Of a DNA stretch of 16,826 bases, positions 1 to 8,539 are shown in pieces. Position 1 is the first letter of the stretch; each line of letters opens with the position of its first letter. This stretch comes from DASYQV01 sp036005125 (GTDB taxonomy: Bacteria; Acidobacteriota; Vicinamibacteria; Vicinamibacterales; UBA2999), in assembly GCA_036005125.1 (NCBI GenBank), contig DASYQV010000214.1, forward strand, positions 1 through 16,826, in the 5' to 3' direction. The translations under genes were made by a program, and so were the position numbers. The notes beneath the pieces are model-generated. The model did not search any database. It was not told the origin of the DNA and was given only the letters and a program-made list of their open reading frames with translations.

Positions 1-2528
1 AGGTCCTGATGGAGCTCGCCGGTCTGGTCGCAGAACCGCAAACCCGTGTTGTTCGTCCGGTAGGAATCGAGTAACCCTGCCGTCGTGGGGTTCGGGTTGT
101 CGGTGTCGCACGAAACCTCGCGGATCCTCTCCATGGCCCAGCCGACCAGCACCATGCCGCCGTTGCCCCGGCGCGCCTGGATGCTCAGGTCATACCCGCT
201 GTACATGCGCCGGTTGATGTCCGAATTGACGTCGACGATATCGACGATTCCCAGCTTCGACCGGTCGAGGTTGAAAATCGTGATCGGCGCGCCGTCAAGT
301 GGACTGGTGGTCGTAAACGGAACGTAGTCCGAGAGGCTGCGGAGCATGTTCCGTGAACGCTGGGCGTTGTAGTTGCGGTTGTAGTACCAGCCGGCGGTGA
401 CCGAGATGCCCGGCAACAGTTCATGCTGCACGCCGACGGAATAATCCCAGTAATATTCGCGCTTCAGATCGGGATCCGCACGCCGATCCGCAGCGAGCCC
501 GAAGCGGCGGTTGAGGCCCGGTCCGATTTCGTTGTCCTGCGCGATGTCGTCGCGGTTGGTCGCGAGCGACAGCCCCGAACAGGTCGCGGTCCCCGGAATC
601 AGATCGCAGTCGAACCACTGGCGGGTTTCCTGGTCCTGGGTGATCGGACTGTACGGATAGAAGTAGTTGGACGCGTACTGCCGCAGGTACTTGTTGGCGC
701 TGACCTTCAGCGCCGTTTTCGCGTTGCCGAACAGATCGTACACGGCGCTTAGACGCGGCGAGAGGTCGTTGAAGTGCGGCACCGGCGACGAGTCCGGGAC
801 CTGCCGTGCCGGCACGAACCGTCCCGCCTGCATCGCGCTCGCCTCGATGCCGCCAGTGAAGCGATCGAACCGGAGGCCAGGGTTGACCGTCAGGCGTCCG
901 AGCGTCCAGGAATCCATCGCGAAGAGGCCCACCGCATCGGAACGGAACGCCGCGATGAAGGGCAGCGCGCCCACCGCCACCGAATCCGGCACGCCGTTGC
1001 GATAGTTCTGGATCAGATCGGCGTTCCCGCCGTGCGACTCATTCCGGATCGTCATGTGCCGCACCTGCACGCCGGTCTTGAACGTATGCGATCCGGTCAC
1101 GTACGAGGCGGAGGAAGAGAAGCTGTAGTGGGGTTGAGTCGCATACTGCTCGCTGATGGCAGGGGCGCCCCGCAGTGTGGCCAGCACGAGATCGCGCCGG
1201 ATGGCGCTCGCGTACCATTCGGGCGTCCCACGCTCCTTCCGGATCCCCGGCAGGTACGTGTTGTAGTTGAGATTGAACACGTTGGCCGCGCCGCCCGCCT
1301 CGAGCAGCAGCCGGTTGGTCAACGGCGAGCTCCACTTCACGTACCCGATCTGGTAGTTGCCCGGTTTGTACGTGGTCGTCGCGGTTTCCCATTCAACGCC
1401 GGCCGGATTGGCAGCGCCCAGGGTGAAGGTGGTCGATTCTTTCTGGCCCTTGAACGATTTGTCCAGATAGGCGGTGATCTTGTTGCGCGACGTCGGCTGG
1501 AACGTCACCCGGGCCGACGCCATGTGGAGATAGTTGGTCATATCGGCCGGCTGGCCGTCCCGATAATGCGCACCGGCCGGATGGGTCTTGTTCTCGAAGT
1601 ACCGTCCCGACGCGAAGAACCAGAGACGGTCGCGAAAGATGGGGCCGCCGAACGACGGCGTCGCCTCGACGAGGTACTTGAGGCTGTCGGGGGTCGGCAG
1701 CCCTCTGGCCCTCAGCTCGGGCGTGATGTTGCTGCTCTGGAAGCTGCTGCCGGAGCCGGCTACATAGAAATCGCCTCTGTAGGTGTTGCCGCCTTCGCGA
1801 GGGATCATGTTGATCCGTATGCCGCCAGCTTCCGAATCGGCGCCGATCGAGCTCGTCTGGTAGGTCACGTCCTGGACCATCGCGAAGTTGTTGTAGCCGG
1901 ATTGGCTGACGCCGTTCGTATTCCGCACATCGAGCCCGTCGATTTCGACCGCATCGTCAGCGGAGCTCTTGCCGCGCGCGCTGAGATAGGCGCCCTGACC
2001 GACGTTGATGCCGCCGACCTCCGGCCGCGACAGCTTGACGGTCGACACGACGGCCCCGGCGGAGAGATAGGACCGCGCCGTCGGCAGCGCATCCAGCGTG
2101 TCGCGCGAGAGGACCTGCCGCTGAGCGGCCTGTTGGATGTCGACGACGGGCGTGGCGCCCGTCACGGTAATCGTCTCCGCCACGGCGCTGACGCGCATCT
2201 CGGCGTTGACCGGCACGGTCACGTTCGCCGACACGTCGATGCCTTCCCGTCTGACCGTGCTGAACCCGGCGAGCATGAAGCTCACCGCGTAGGTGCCAGG
2301 CCGCAGGTCGACGATGCTGTAGCGGCCGTCCGCGTTGCTGACCACCGTCCGCACCTTCTCGATCAGCGCCGGACTCGAGGCCTCGACGCTCACCCCCGGC
2401 AGCACGGCCCCCGTGGTGTCTGTCACCTGGCCGGCAATCGTGCTCTGCGCCGCCACGGACCGCGACAGCATCAGGAACATCAATCCGAGCGCCGCCGCCG
2501 TCAGTTTCCGATGCCCATGACATCGCAT
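1..2528 (-). CDS. Oar-like TonB-dependent receptor with carboxypeptidase-regulatory-like domain (3' end outside window)
   Basis: An uninterrupted frame of 842 codons runs from the ATG at 2528 to the left edge, so the C-terminus is missing. An AAGGAG lies 8 bases before the ATG. Residues 1-29 form a Sec signal peptide (MRCHGHRKL, a hydrophobic core, then SVAAQS). Residues about 30-110 fit a carboxypeptidase-regulatory-like beta-sandwich (IAGQVTDTTGAVLPGVSVE, later GRYSIVDLRPGTYAV). After a short ETITVTGATPVVD linker comes a plug-like segment with GVSQSGYNNF and IRINMIPREGGNTYRG, then long alternating aromatic stretches typical of a 22-strand barrel. Known role of the family: outer-membrane TonB-dependent uptake or an Oar-type surface function; in Acidobacteriota these are highly multiplied and substrates are mostly unknown. 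It lies 220 bases downstream of the amidohydrolase on the same strand, so cotranscription is possible but not shown. Substrate unknown. Confidence 0.92.
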   Translation of the reverse strand, partial: MRCHGHRKLTAAALGLMFLMLSRSVAAQSTIAGQVTDTTGAVLPGVSVEASSPALIEKVRTVVSNADGRYSIVDLRPGTYAVSFMLAGFSTVRREGIDVSANVTVPVNAEMRVSAVAETITVTGATPVVDIQQAAQRQVLSRDTLDALPTARSYLSAGAVVSTVKLSRPEVGGINVGQGAYLSARGKSSADDAVEIDGLDVRNTNGVSQSGYNNFAMVQDVTYQTSSIGADSEAGGIRINMIPREGGNTYRGDFYVAGSGSSFQSSNITPELRARGLPTPDSLKYLVEATPSFGGPIFRDRLWFFASGRYFENKTHPAGAHYRDGQPADMTNYLHMASARVTFQPTSRNKITAYLDKSFKGQKESTTFTLGAANPAGVEWETATTTYKPGNYQIGYVKWSSPLTNRLLLEAGGAANVFNLNYNTYLPGIRKERGTPEWYASAIRRDLVLATLRGAPAISEQYATQPHYSFSSSASYVTGSHTFKTGVQVRHMTIRNESHGGNADLIQNYRNGVPDSVAVGALPFIAAFRSDAVGLFAMDSWTLGRLTVNPGLRFDRFTGGIEASAMQAGRFVPARQVPDSSPVPHFNDLSPRLSAVYDLFGNAKTALKVSANKYLRQYASNYFYPYSPITQDQETRQWFDCDLIPGTATCSGLSLATNRDDIAQDNEIGPGLNRRFGLAADRRADPDLKREYYWDYSVGVQHELLPGISVTAGWYYNRNYNAQRSRNMLRSLSDYVPFTTTSPLDGAPITIFNLDRSKLGIVDIVDVNSDINRRMYSGYDLSIQARRGNGGMVLVGWAMERIREVSCDTDNPNPTTAGLLDSYRTNNTGLRFCDQTGELHQD

Positions 2529-2715
2529 GATCGGTTCTCCTTTTCCAGGTAACTGAATCGACGCTGATCGCGCGCACTCTACGCCGGTGGCCGGCGACCT
2601 GTCCAGCGAGAAAGGCACGACACTGTCGAAAATTCCGGCGGATTCGAAAAACTGGATCATCGGGAGCGGGGACAATCCTGCGACGAGGAGCCGCCGCGCT
2701 ACAATGCGGCCGGCT

Positions 2716-2738
2716 GTTTTCGTATTCCGTTTTCGTAT
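2716..2738. repeat. Short tandem direct repeat in the gap between amidohydrolase and receptor genes
   Basis: The 10-base word GTTTTCGTAT occurs twice, at 2716-2725 and 2729-2738, separated by TCC, giving a 13-base period. It starts 10 bases past the amidohydrolase stop codon and lies about 190 bases upstream of the receptor ATG. It could be a protein-binding site for control of the receptor gene, or chance. The rest of the 220-base gap holds only a small hairpin (CGCCGG-TGG-CCGGCG, 2582-2596) and no clear promoter. Confidence 0.4.
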
Positions 2739-2748
2739 ACGCTGCGCG

Positions 2749-3660
2749 TCAGGAAATCCGCAGCAGCTTCATGATGTTGCCGGACAGGATCTGCGATCGT
2801 TCCGCATCGCCGAGATCCGCTTCCCGGATCGCGTGCAGAAGATGGGGCTGAATGCCTGTCGGGACGGAATAGAGATCGGACCCGAAGACCACACGCTCGG
2901 CGCCGAAGCGGCGGATGAAGGACCGGATCCGGTCGAAGTTCAGGGCCTGGCCGGTGTCGAACAGCAGATTGGGCGCGAGATCCGCCAGGAAAGACACCTG
3001 CTCGAGCTGCTCGTACGAGGAAAAGGGATCCAGCAGCAGCATGGGCGTGCCCGCGAAATCCCGGGCCAGGGCGGTCGCGCGCCACAGCGCCTCGGCGCTG
3101 ATCTCGGCGACTGCGTGCAGGTACGGCACCAGTCCCAGCTTTCCCATCCGGGCGATCAGACGGTGCATCAGCGGGCTGTCGGTCTTCACCCCGTGGTAGC
3201 GGGCATCGAAACTGACGCCTGCCAGCCCCAGCTCGCTTTTGATGCGGTCCAGTTCGGCCAGGCTCGCGTCGCCATAGAGCGGCTCGACGATACCCATCGC
3301 GGCGGGAAACCGCATGCGATTGGCGTCACGGTAGGCGGCAATGGCGTTGTTGACGGCGCGCGTGTCGGCCAGCCCGGCGGGCCGCAGATAGTCGTGGCCC
3401 GGGATGACGACGGCCTGGTCGATGCCGATGCTGTCCATTGTGGCCAGGCGCGATTTGAGCTCGATTTCGGGACTCGCAAGCGTCTCACCCAGCGAGCCAG
3501 GCCTCAGGCGGACATGCTGATGAACGTCGACGACGCGCGGCCGCCCGCGTTGCGGGGCCGCGTCGGCGAGACGACGTCCCGCGGCCAGCGCCGTGGCCGT
3601 TCCGGCGACGTGCGCCAGAAACCTCCGCCGACTTACCTGCCCTGCCGCGTGATTTGTCAT
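2749..3660 (-). CDS. Tat-exported amidohydrolase (Amidohydro_2-like), 303 aa
   Basis: The ATG at 3660 is chosen because it places a twin-arginine signal at the N-terminus (SRRRFL at 10-15, then an Ala-rich core to about 35) and is preceded by GGGAGAGGG; the longer frame starting at 3780 would bury this signal 40 residues in. Mature protein: a TIM-barrel amidohydrolase with the first metal motif DVHQH (45-49), a possible ligand H182 in YLHAV, the late acidic ligand in VFGSDL (D262), and the C-terminal GNIMKLL helix typical of the family. The usual His at the end of the next strand appears replaced (LLLDPFSSYEQ, 208-218). Known role: hydrolysis or decarboxylation by metal-dependent amidohydrolases; the substrate cannot be named. 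Export suggests a periplasmic role. It is divergent from the quinoprotein gene and may share its control region. Confidence 0.85.
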   Translation of the reverse strand: MTNHAAGQVSRRRFLAHVAGTATALAAGRRLADAAPQRGRPRVVDVHQHVRLRPGSLGETLASPEIELKSRLATMDSIGIDQAVVIPGHDYLRPAGLADTRAVNNAIAAYRDANRMRFPAAMGIVEPLYGDASLAELDRIKSELGLAGVSFDARYHGVKTDSPLMHRLIARMGKLGLVPYLHAVAEISAEALWRATALARDFAGTPMLLLDPFSSYEQLEQVSFLADLAPNLLFDTGQALNFDRIRSFIRRFGAERVVFGSDLYSVPTGIQPHLLHAIREADLGDAERSQILSGNIMKLLRIS

Positions 3661-3962
3661 CTTTCCCTCTCCCGACCCTGACGCCGCGATGACCAGGCGC
3701 GGCGGAAGCACGCCCGGAGTGTACGACAAAGCAGCCTGGATGCAGTTTTCAGGACACAGCGCGGTCAGGGCGGCAACCAAACCATAATGCGGTGAGCGCC
3801 CGTGGCCGCGCTGTGTCGAAACCTGTGTTTGCTAGTAGAACAATGGGCTTGGCTGCGGGCGCCAGAGCGGCCATCATTAGCAACGAAGATCCGCTGCCAG
3901 GTTCACGTCTTTGCGGGCCAGTCTGAGGCCGAGCATCATTATTCGCGAGCCGGGAGGTTTGT
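3661..3962. other. Divergent intergenic region (302 bases) between amidohydrolase and PQQ dehydrogenase
   Basis: No credible gene is seen here. The left edge holds the amidohydrolase Shine-Dalgarno (complement of CCTCTCCC) and the right edge holds GGGAGG at 3952-3957 serving the quinoprotein ATG. The middle holds the 83-base palindrome listed separately. I could not find a well-spaced -35/-10 pair for either direction, but both genes must be started from here unless an outside promoter is used. Confidence 0.6.
3743..3825. repeat. Long imperfect palindrome (hairpin) in divergent promoter region
   Basis: The core is a perfect 12-base inverted repeat: GACACAGCGCGG at 3753-3764 and CCGCGCTGTGTC at 3806-3817. 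It extends inward by TCA/TGG (two pairs plus a wobble) and GGGCG/CGCCC (3768-3772 with 3797-3801), and outward by CAGTTTTC (3743-3750) against GAAACCTG (3818-3825) with one mismatch and a two-base bulge. That gives about 27 paired positions around a 24-base loop. There is no T-tract after either arm, so it is not a standard intrinsic terminator. It could be an extragenic palindromic repeat, a miniature mobile element relic, or a regulatory hairpin. Confidence 0.75.
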
Positions 3963-5969
3963 ATGCCGCGTGCCTTTCCGATTCTCGTCTTTGTCGCTGC
4001 CGTGCTCTCATCGACCGGCGTCACGGCGCAGCGTGGGGCAGCCGCCGGGCAGTGGCCTGCCTACGGGGGCGATCATGGCAGCACCAAATACGCTCCGCTC
4101 GATCAGATCGATCGTCAGAATGTGAAGCAACTCCGCGTGATCTGGCGGTGGGATTCGCCTGATAATCCTGTCGTCAGCGCCAACCGCACATGGCTTCCTG
4201 CCTTCCCCGCCGCGTTCAAGGCCACGCCCATCATGGTGAACGGCGTGCTCTACATCAAGACGTCAATGAGCCAGGCCTCTGCGATCGACGCGGCGACCGG
4301 AAAAGCGCTGTGGACATTCGACCCGGAAGCGTGGCGCCGCGAGCGGCCGGCGAACACGGGTTTCAACTCGCGCGGCGTCGCATACTGGTCAGACGGCAGG
4401 AGCGGGCGCATCTTTCTTCCGACCGGCGACGCGCATCTCTGGGCCATCGACGCGAAGACGGGCCGTCCGATTGACAGCTTCGGCTCGAACGGCTCGGTCG
4501 ACGCGCTCAAGGGCATCCGGCGCTCCGTTCCCCGGAGCGAATATCAGCTCATGTCGGCGCCGATCGTCGTTGGAGACGTCGTCATCGTCGGACCGGTCAT
4601 CAGTGACGCACCGCAGTATCAGCGTGCGCCGCCCGGAGACGTGCGCGGCTATGACGTGCGGACGGGCCGCGAGCTCTGGCAGTTCCACACGATCCCGCAG
4701 CAGGGCGAATTCGGTAATCAGACGTGGGAGAAGAATTCATGGGAGTACACGGGAGCGGCGAATCCATGGGGCCTGCTGACCGCCGATCCGGAGCTCGGGT
4801 ATGTCTACATCCCCACCGGAACGCCGACGAACGATTACTACGGGGGCCATCGCCCCGGCGCGAATCTCTTCGCCGAGAGCCTGATCTGTCTTGATGCCAG
4901 GACCGGCAGACGCGTGTGGCACTTTCAGTTCATCCATCACGGGTTGTGGGATTACGATGCAACGGCCGCTCCTCTGCTGATCGATCTCGTCGTCGATGGC
5001 CGGCCGATCAAGGCGGTTGCGGTCGTTACGAAACAGGCGTTCATCTATGTGTTCGATCGGGTGACGGGCGAGCCGGTGTGGCCGATTGAAGAGCGGCCGG
5101 TGCCGAAGGGCAGCGTCCCGGGCGAATGGTATTCACCGACACAACCCTTTCCGACCAGGCCGCCTGGCTTCGATCGTCAAGGGGTCACGATCGATGACCT
5201 CATCGATTTCACTCCGGAGTTGCGGAAGGAGGCCACGGAGACGCTCAGCAAGTACGTGTACGGCCCGATCTTCCAGGCACCCACCGTTGAAGGCGACGGG
5301 AAGCTCGGCACCATCCTGATGCCGGGAATAGGCGGCGGCGCGAACTGGCACGGCGCTGCGGCGGATCCGGATACCGGTTTTCTCTATGTGCCGTCACGCA
5401 CCAGTCCGACGGTCATCCAGCTCGCGAAGCCTGATCCCACGCAGTCGGATTTCAGCTACATACGCGGAGGCAACCGCGGCGGCCTTCAGGGGCCTCAGGG
5501 ATTGCCGTTGTTCAAGCCGCCGTACGTACGGCTCTCCGCCTTCAACCTCAACACCGGCACGCAAGCCTGGATGATCCCGCTCGGAGATGGGCCGAGACGG
5601 CGAGTGATTGCTATGGGAGTGCCGGATCCGGGACCGCTCGGCGGAGGAGCCTACACCGGCCCGTTGGTGACCAAGACGTTGCTGTTCATCGGCCTGCGCG
5701 GGAGCGAAGCGCCTGACCTCGTGTTCGGGACAGCCGCCGAGGTGGCCGCCGATCTCGAGGGCCGTCGCCCGGACGCGAGCGCACCACGTGCCCTGCGAGT
5801 ACTCGACAAGCGAACGGGTGAAACGATCCATTCGGTGGAATTAGACGTCTCGCCAACAGGGACGCCGATGACGTACATGGCGAACGGGAAGCAGTACATC
5901 GTCCTCGCGTACGGAACGGGCGGATCCACGGGGTTGATCGCGCTGGCGCTGGAGGGAAGCGGGCGTTAG
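3963..5969 (+). CDS. PQQ-dependent quinoprotein dehydrogenase, membrane glucose dehydrogenase type, 668 aa
   Basis: The ATG at 3963 has GGGAGG five bases upstream. Residues 1-22 are a Sec signal peptide (PILVFVAAVLSSTGVTA). The rest is one eight-bladed beta-propeller with at least six W-motif-like blade signatures (DAATGKALWTF at 109-119, YDVRTGRELWQFH at 230-242, LDARTGRRVWHF, FDRVTGEPVW, FNLNTGTQAW, LDKRTGETIH). HHGLWDYD (325-332) aligns by eye with the E. coli Gcd segment carrying catalytic Asp466, and K357 in VVTKQAF with Lys493. The C-terminus TPMTYMANGKQYIVLAYGTGG is the standard ending of the family. It lacks the five-helix anchor of Gcd and has no CxxCH haem motif, so it is probably a soluble periplasmic enzyme oxidising a sugar or alcohol and needing a separate electron acceptor. 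Substrate not determinable. PQQ synthesis genes are not in the window. Confidence 0.93.
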   Translation: MPRAFPILVFVAAVLSSTGVTAQRGAAAGQWPAYGGDHGSTKYAPLDQIDRQNVKQLRVIWRWDSPDNPVVSANRTWLPAFPAAFKATPIMVNGVLYIKTSMSQASAIDAATGKALWTFDPEAWRRERPANTGFNSRGVAYWSDGRSGRIFLPTGDAHLWAIDAKTGRPIDSFGSNGSVDALKGIRRSVPRSEYQLMSAPIVVGDVVIVGPVISDAPQYQRAPPGDVRGYDVRTGRELWQFHTIPQQGEFGNQTWEKNSWEYTGAANPWGLLTADPELGYVYIPTGTPTNDYYGGHRPGANLFAESLICLDARTGRRVWHFQFIHHGLWDYDATAAPLLIDLVVDGRPIKAVAVVTKQAFIYVFDRVTGEPVWPIEERPVPKGSVPGEWYSPTQPFPTRPPGFDRQGVTIDDLIDFTPELRKEATETLSKYVYGPIFQAPTVEGDGKLGTILMPGIGGGANWHGAAADPDTGFLYVPSRTSPTVIQLAKPDPTQSDFSYIRGGNRGGLQGPQGLPLFKPPYVRLSAFNLNTGTQAWMIPLGDGPRRRVIAMGVPDPGPLGGGAYTGPLVTKTLLFIGLRGSEAPDLVFGTAAEVAADLEGRRPDASAPRALRVLDKRTGETIHSVELDVSPTGTPMTYMANGKQYIVLAYGTGGSTGLIALALEGSGR

Positions 5970-5990
5970 GACAGCTTTGAGATGGACGGC

Positions 5991-7673
5991 TCAGTCAACG
6001 ACCCAGCTCTTGAGGTATACGTCCAGGAGCCGCGGTTCCATCAGCGTGTTGATTGAGGAGTCTTCGGTCGACAGCACGCCTTTCCCGAAACCAACGGAGC
6101 TCGCCACGAGCTCCGTGGTCAGGTAATCGGTCGGGACGCCAATCGCCGGCCCTGACTTGAGCGCATTCCGCATGGCGGAGGGCGTCCGATCATCCTTCCA
6201 CACCAGGTGCCATCCCCAATCGCCGAATGACGGGACATCATGGTGATAACGCAGAATGTGAAGGCCGGCCGCCTCGAGGGTCCTGCCGATCATCAGGTAC
6301 GCCTCGCGGCTGTAGTACACCGACGTACTCTGGATCGCCGCTATCGCATGGGTCGCCATCACCCGCCGGAGTTTCAGATAGAACTCCTTCGAATACAGCT
6401 TGCACAACTCGATGCTCCTTGGATCGGGAAAGTCGACGATGACGACGTCGAACACGTCGTGGATGTCGGAGAGGAACCTGTCCGCATCGACGTTGACGAC
6501 ATTCACTTCCGCCACGCGGAGCGCGCGCGCTGCGAGGCCTCGCGCGTGCGGGTGCTGCTGGTGCACCTCGACAACCTCCCGCTCGCCCGGTTTGACGGCG
6601 CCTGATTCGACAACGGCGACGCGCGCGTCGCGGAACGCGCCGCGATTCAACACGCTCATCGTCGGATGGGTCGAGGCGAACGCAGTCATCGCGGGGTCGA
6701 GATCGACCAGCACGATGCGCTCGACGTTCGGATACTTCAGGAGCTCGCGGAGCCCCAGGCCGTCACCTCCTCCGAGAACCAGCACCTTCACGCGATCGCC
6801 GGCGAAGAGCATCGGAACGTGCACGAGAAAATCGTGGTAGCGCCCTTCGTCGAGCGAGCTGAATTGCAGCGCGCCGTTGAGAGTAAGACGGTATTCCTTC
6901 TTGACCGGATTCTGCTGCAACACGATCCGCTGGTACGGGCTCGTCGTCGTGTAGATGATGCGATCGGCGTAGAGCTGCTGTTCGAGCGCGAGGTTCCAGT
7001 CTCGATTGCGCATGTAGCCGACGACGATCAGAACGAGGGCCGCGGCGAACCAGACGAAATGCAGCACCCGCTTCCGTTCCGCGAAGTACGCATAGTTGAC
7101 CAGGGCCGTGACCACGAGCAGGGCGCCGAGTAGAAAGCTCATCTCCGTGAGCGGGAACCTCGGCATCAGGAGCTTCGTGAAGACGATCGCCCCCACGAAT
7201 CCGCCGGCATAGTCGGCAAGGAAGATGTGCGCCAGATTCTGCGGCAGCGCGGCGCCGCGATACTGCTCGTTGATCCGCGACGCAAACGGAATCTCGCTGC
7301 CGATCAGAAACCCGATGCCGCCCGCGATCGCGTACTGCACGAGATGGAAATGGCTTTCGAAGAACCCGAACGCCGCGTACATCGCAACCGGCGCGAAGCC
7401 CCCGAAGAGCGCCAGGATGAGCTCGACGCCGACAAAGGCCATGATCGGCCGCCCCGCCCGCACGTACTGCTGCGCGAAGCTGCCGAGCCCCATGCACGCG
7501 AGCATCAGGCCGATCGTGATGGAGAACTGTTCGACGCTGTTGCCGAGAACGTAGGTGGCGACGGTTGACAGGATGCACTCGAAGACGAATCCCGTGAACC
7601 CGGTCACGAACATCGTCAAGACGAGGATGGCGAGAGCCGTACGCTGGCGGCGCACATCACGCGCTGATGTCAT
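5991..7673 (-). CDS. speE: Membrane-embedded spermidine synthase homologue (polyamine aminopropyltransferase), 560 aa
   Basis: The ATG at 7673 has GGGGG seven bases upstream and lies 27 bases after the DUF350 gene. Residues about 12-220 hold seven or so membrane helices. The C-terminal half is a class I methyltransferase-fold aminopropyltransferase: LQFSSLDEGRYHDFLVHVP (substrate-gate region), LVLGGGDGLGLREL (G301-G305), VDLDP (323-327, ligand for the decarboxylated-SAM ribose), VDADRFL (adenine region) and VIVDFPDP with the expected catalytic acid D414. The family transfers aminopropyl groups to putrescine-like amines; membrane-fused versions are mostly uncharacterised and could act on another acceptor. 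About 37 residues (355-391) are inserted between DARVAVV and VVNVDADRFL compared with the ordinary enzyme. It is the last gene of the minus-strand block and converges on the quinoprotein gene. Family assignment is sure; activity is inferred. Confidence 0.9.
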   Translation of the reverse strand: MTSARDVRRQRTALAILVLTMFVTGFTGFVFECILSTVATYVLGNSVEQFSITIGLMLACMGLGSFAQQYVRAGRPIMAFVGVELILALFGGFAPVAMYAAFGFFESHFHLVQYAIAGGIGFLIGSEIPFASRINEQYRGAALPQNLAHIFLADYAGGFVGAIVFTKLLMPRFPLTEMSFLLGALLVVTALVNYAYFAERKRVLHFVWFAAALVLIVVGYMRNRDWNLALEQQLYADRIIYTTTSPYQRIVLQQNPVKKEYRLTLNGALQFSSLDEGRYHDFLVHVPMLFAGDRVKVLVLGGGDGLGLRELLKYPNVERIVLVDLDPAMTAFASTHPTMSVLNRGAFRDARVAVVESGAVKPGEREVVEVHQQHPHARGLAARALRVAEVNVVNVDADRFLSDIHDVFDVVIVDFPDPRSIELCKLYSKEFYLKLRRVMATHAIAAIQSTSVYYSREAYLMIGRTLEAAGLHILRYHHDVPSFGDWGWHLVWKDDRTPSAMRNALKSGPAIGVPTDYLTTELVASSVGFGKGVLSTEDSSINTLMEPRLLDVYLKSWVVD

Positions 7674-7700
7674 CGATACCCCCGCTGCAGGTACGCCCCT

Positions 7701-8528
7701 TTACATGAGGGCGCTGATCACGACGGCAATGCCGACCTGTCCGCAGGCCACGACCGATGAGGTGGCCAGGTTGTGATAACGGTCCGCGATGCGGAGGCGC
7801 CTCACGAGACATGAGTTGAAGACCTCCTGGAAGATCGTCAACAGGACGATGCCGACGGCGGCATACAGCCCGAAGCCGGTCAGGCTGGCCTGCCACCCGA
7901 GGAACGGCCCCGCGATGCTCTGACGGAGAATGATGCCGAGCGCGATGAGCACGCCTGCGACCGCCACCCCCGCACCGGTGCTGCCGCGCCCGACTTCCGT
8001 GACGAAGGATCCAGGCAGGAGCAGCTCCTGCACCCAGAAGACCGCGAGCAGGGCGATCTGTCCGAGCGCAAAGAAGACCAGGGCCGTCTGCCAGCCGATG
8101 TCTCCGTCGCTGAACGAAACCGACGCGATGAGTCCCGTCGCGACGTAGCTGCCGAACTCCGTCAGCCCGACTGCCGTGTTCCCCGCTGCCACGGCGCTGT
8201 CGTTGTTCACACGCGGAACGATGCACCAGTCGTTGACCTTCTGCGCGACGATCAGTGCCGCGACGACCATCGCGCCGTCCCCGACGAACGCCGCAAGGTC
8301 GGGCCAGAAGCCGCGCAGGCCATCGCGAAAAACCCCCGTCAGGCCGATGGCGATCGCCAGATACATGCCGGCATGGCGCAGCGCGAGCGCCAGGTTCGCC
8401 TCATCCCGCATCCGTTGCACGCCGGCGGGTCGAAACATCAGGCCGGTGATGGCGCGCGCCGCAATCATCCAGAGGACGACCACCGCCGAGTACGCAGCCG
8501 CGATTCCGAGGTTGATCAGGGTCTCCAT
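7701..8528 (-). CDS. DUF350 (YjfL-type) integral membrane protein, 275 aa
   Basis: The protein has about eight membrane helices, arranged as two DUF350 units of four (roughly 1-135 and 140-275). The family hallmark after a charged loop is seen at NDSAVAAGNTAVGLTEFGSYVATGLI (109-134), with a degenerate second version at IADRYHNLATSSVVACGQVGIAVVI. I choose ATG 8528 over the in-frame GTG at 8534 because GGAG sits five bases before it. DUF350 has no established biochemical function; members occur beside polyamine-type ligases or synthases, as in E. coli yjfL. Here it lies 27 bases before the spermidine synthase gene, so a joint membrane function, such as transport or presentation of the polyamine product, is an inference. 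Its ribosome-binding site abuts the outer arm of the inverted-repeat island upstream. Confidence 0.85.
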   Translation of the reverse strand: METLINLGIAAAYSAVVVLWMIAARAITGLMFRPAGVQRMRDEANLALALRHAGMYLAIAIGLTGVFRDGLRGFWPDLAAFVGDGAMVVAALIVAQKVNDWCIVPRVNNDSAVAAGNTAVGLTEFGSYVATGLIASVSFSDGDIGWQTALVFFALGQIALLAVFWVQELLLPGSFVTEVGRGSTGAGVAVAGVLIALGIILRQSIAGPFLGWQASLTGFGLYAAVGIVLLTIFQEVFNSCLVRRLRIADRYHNLATSSVVACGQVGIAVVISALM

Positions 8529-8539
8529 ATCCACTCCGC

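Noticed and set aside
774..2552. Plus-strand open frame of 592 codons antisense to the TonB receptor gene
   Set aside because: Its translation is Arg/His/Gly-rich without any domain pattern, while the minus strand encodes a clear signal peptide and receptor; long antisense frames are common in GC-rich DNA.
2587..3681. Plus-strand open frame of 364 codons antisense to the amidohydrolase
   Set aside because: No motif or ribosome-binding site; the opposite strand encodes an amidohydrolase with Tat signal and metal motif.
3749..4024. Minus-strand 91-codon frame in the divergent region as a small gene
   Set aside because: It overlaps the start of the quinoprotein gene and the palindrome, and shows no ribosome-binding site or recognisable pattern.
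5970..5990. Bidirectional terminator between the convergent quinoprotein and spermidine synthase genes
   Set aside because: The 21-base gap has no inverted repeat or T/A-tract.
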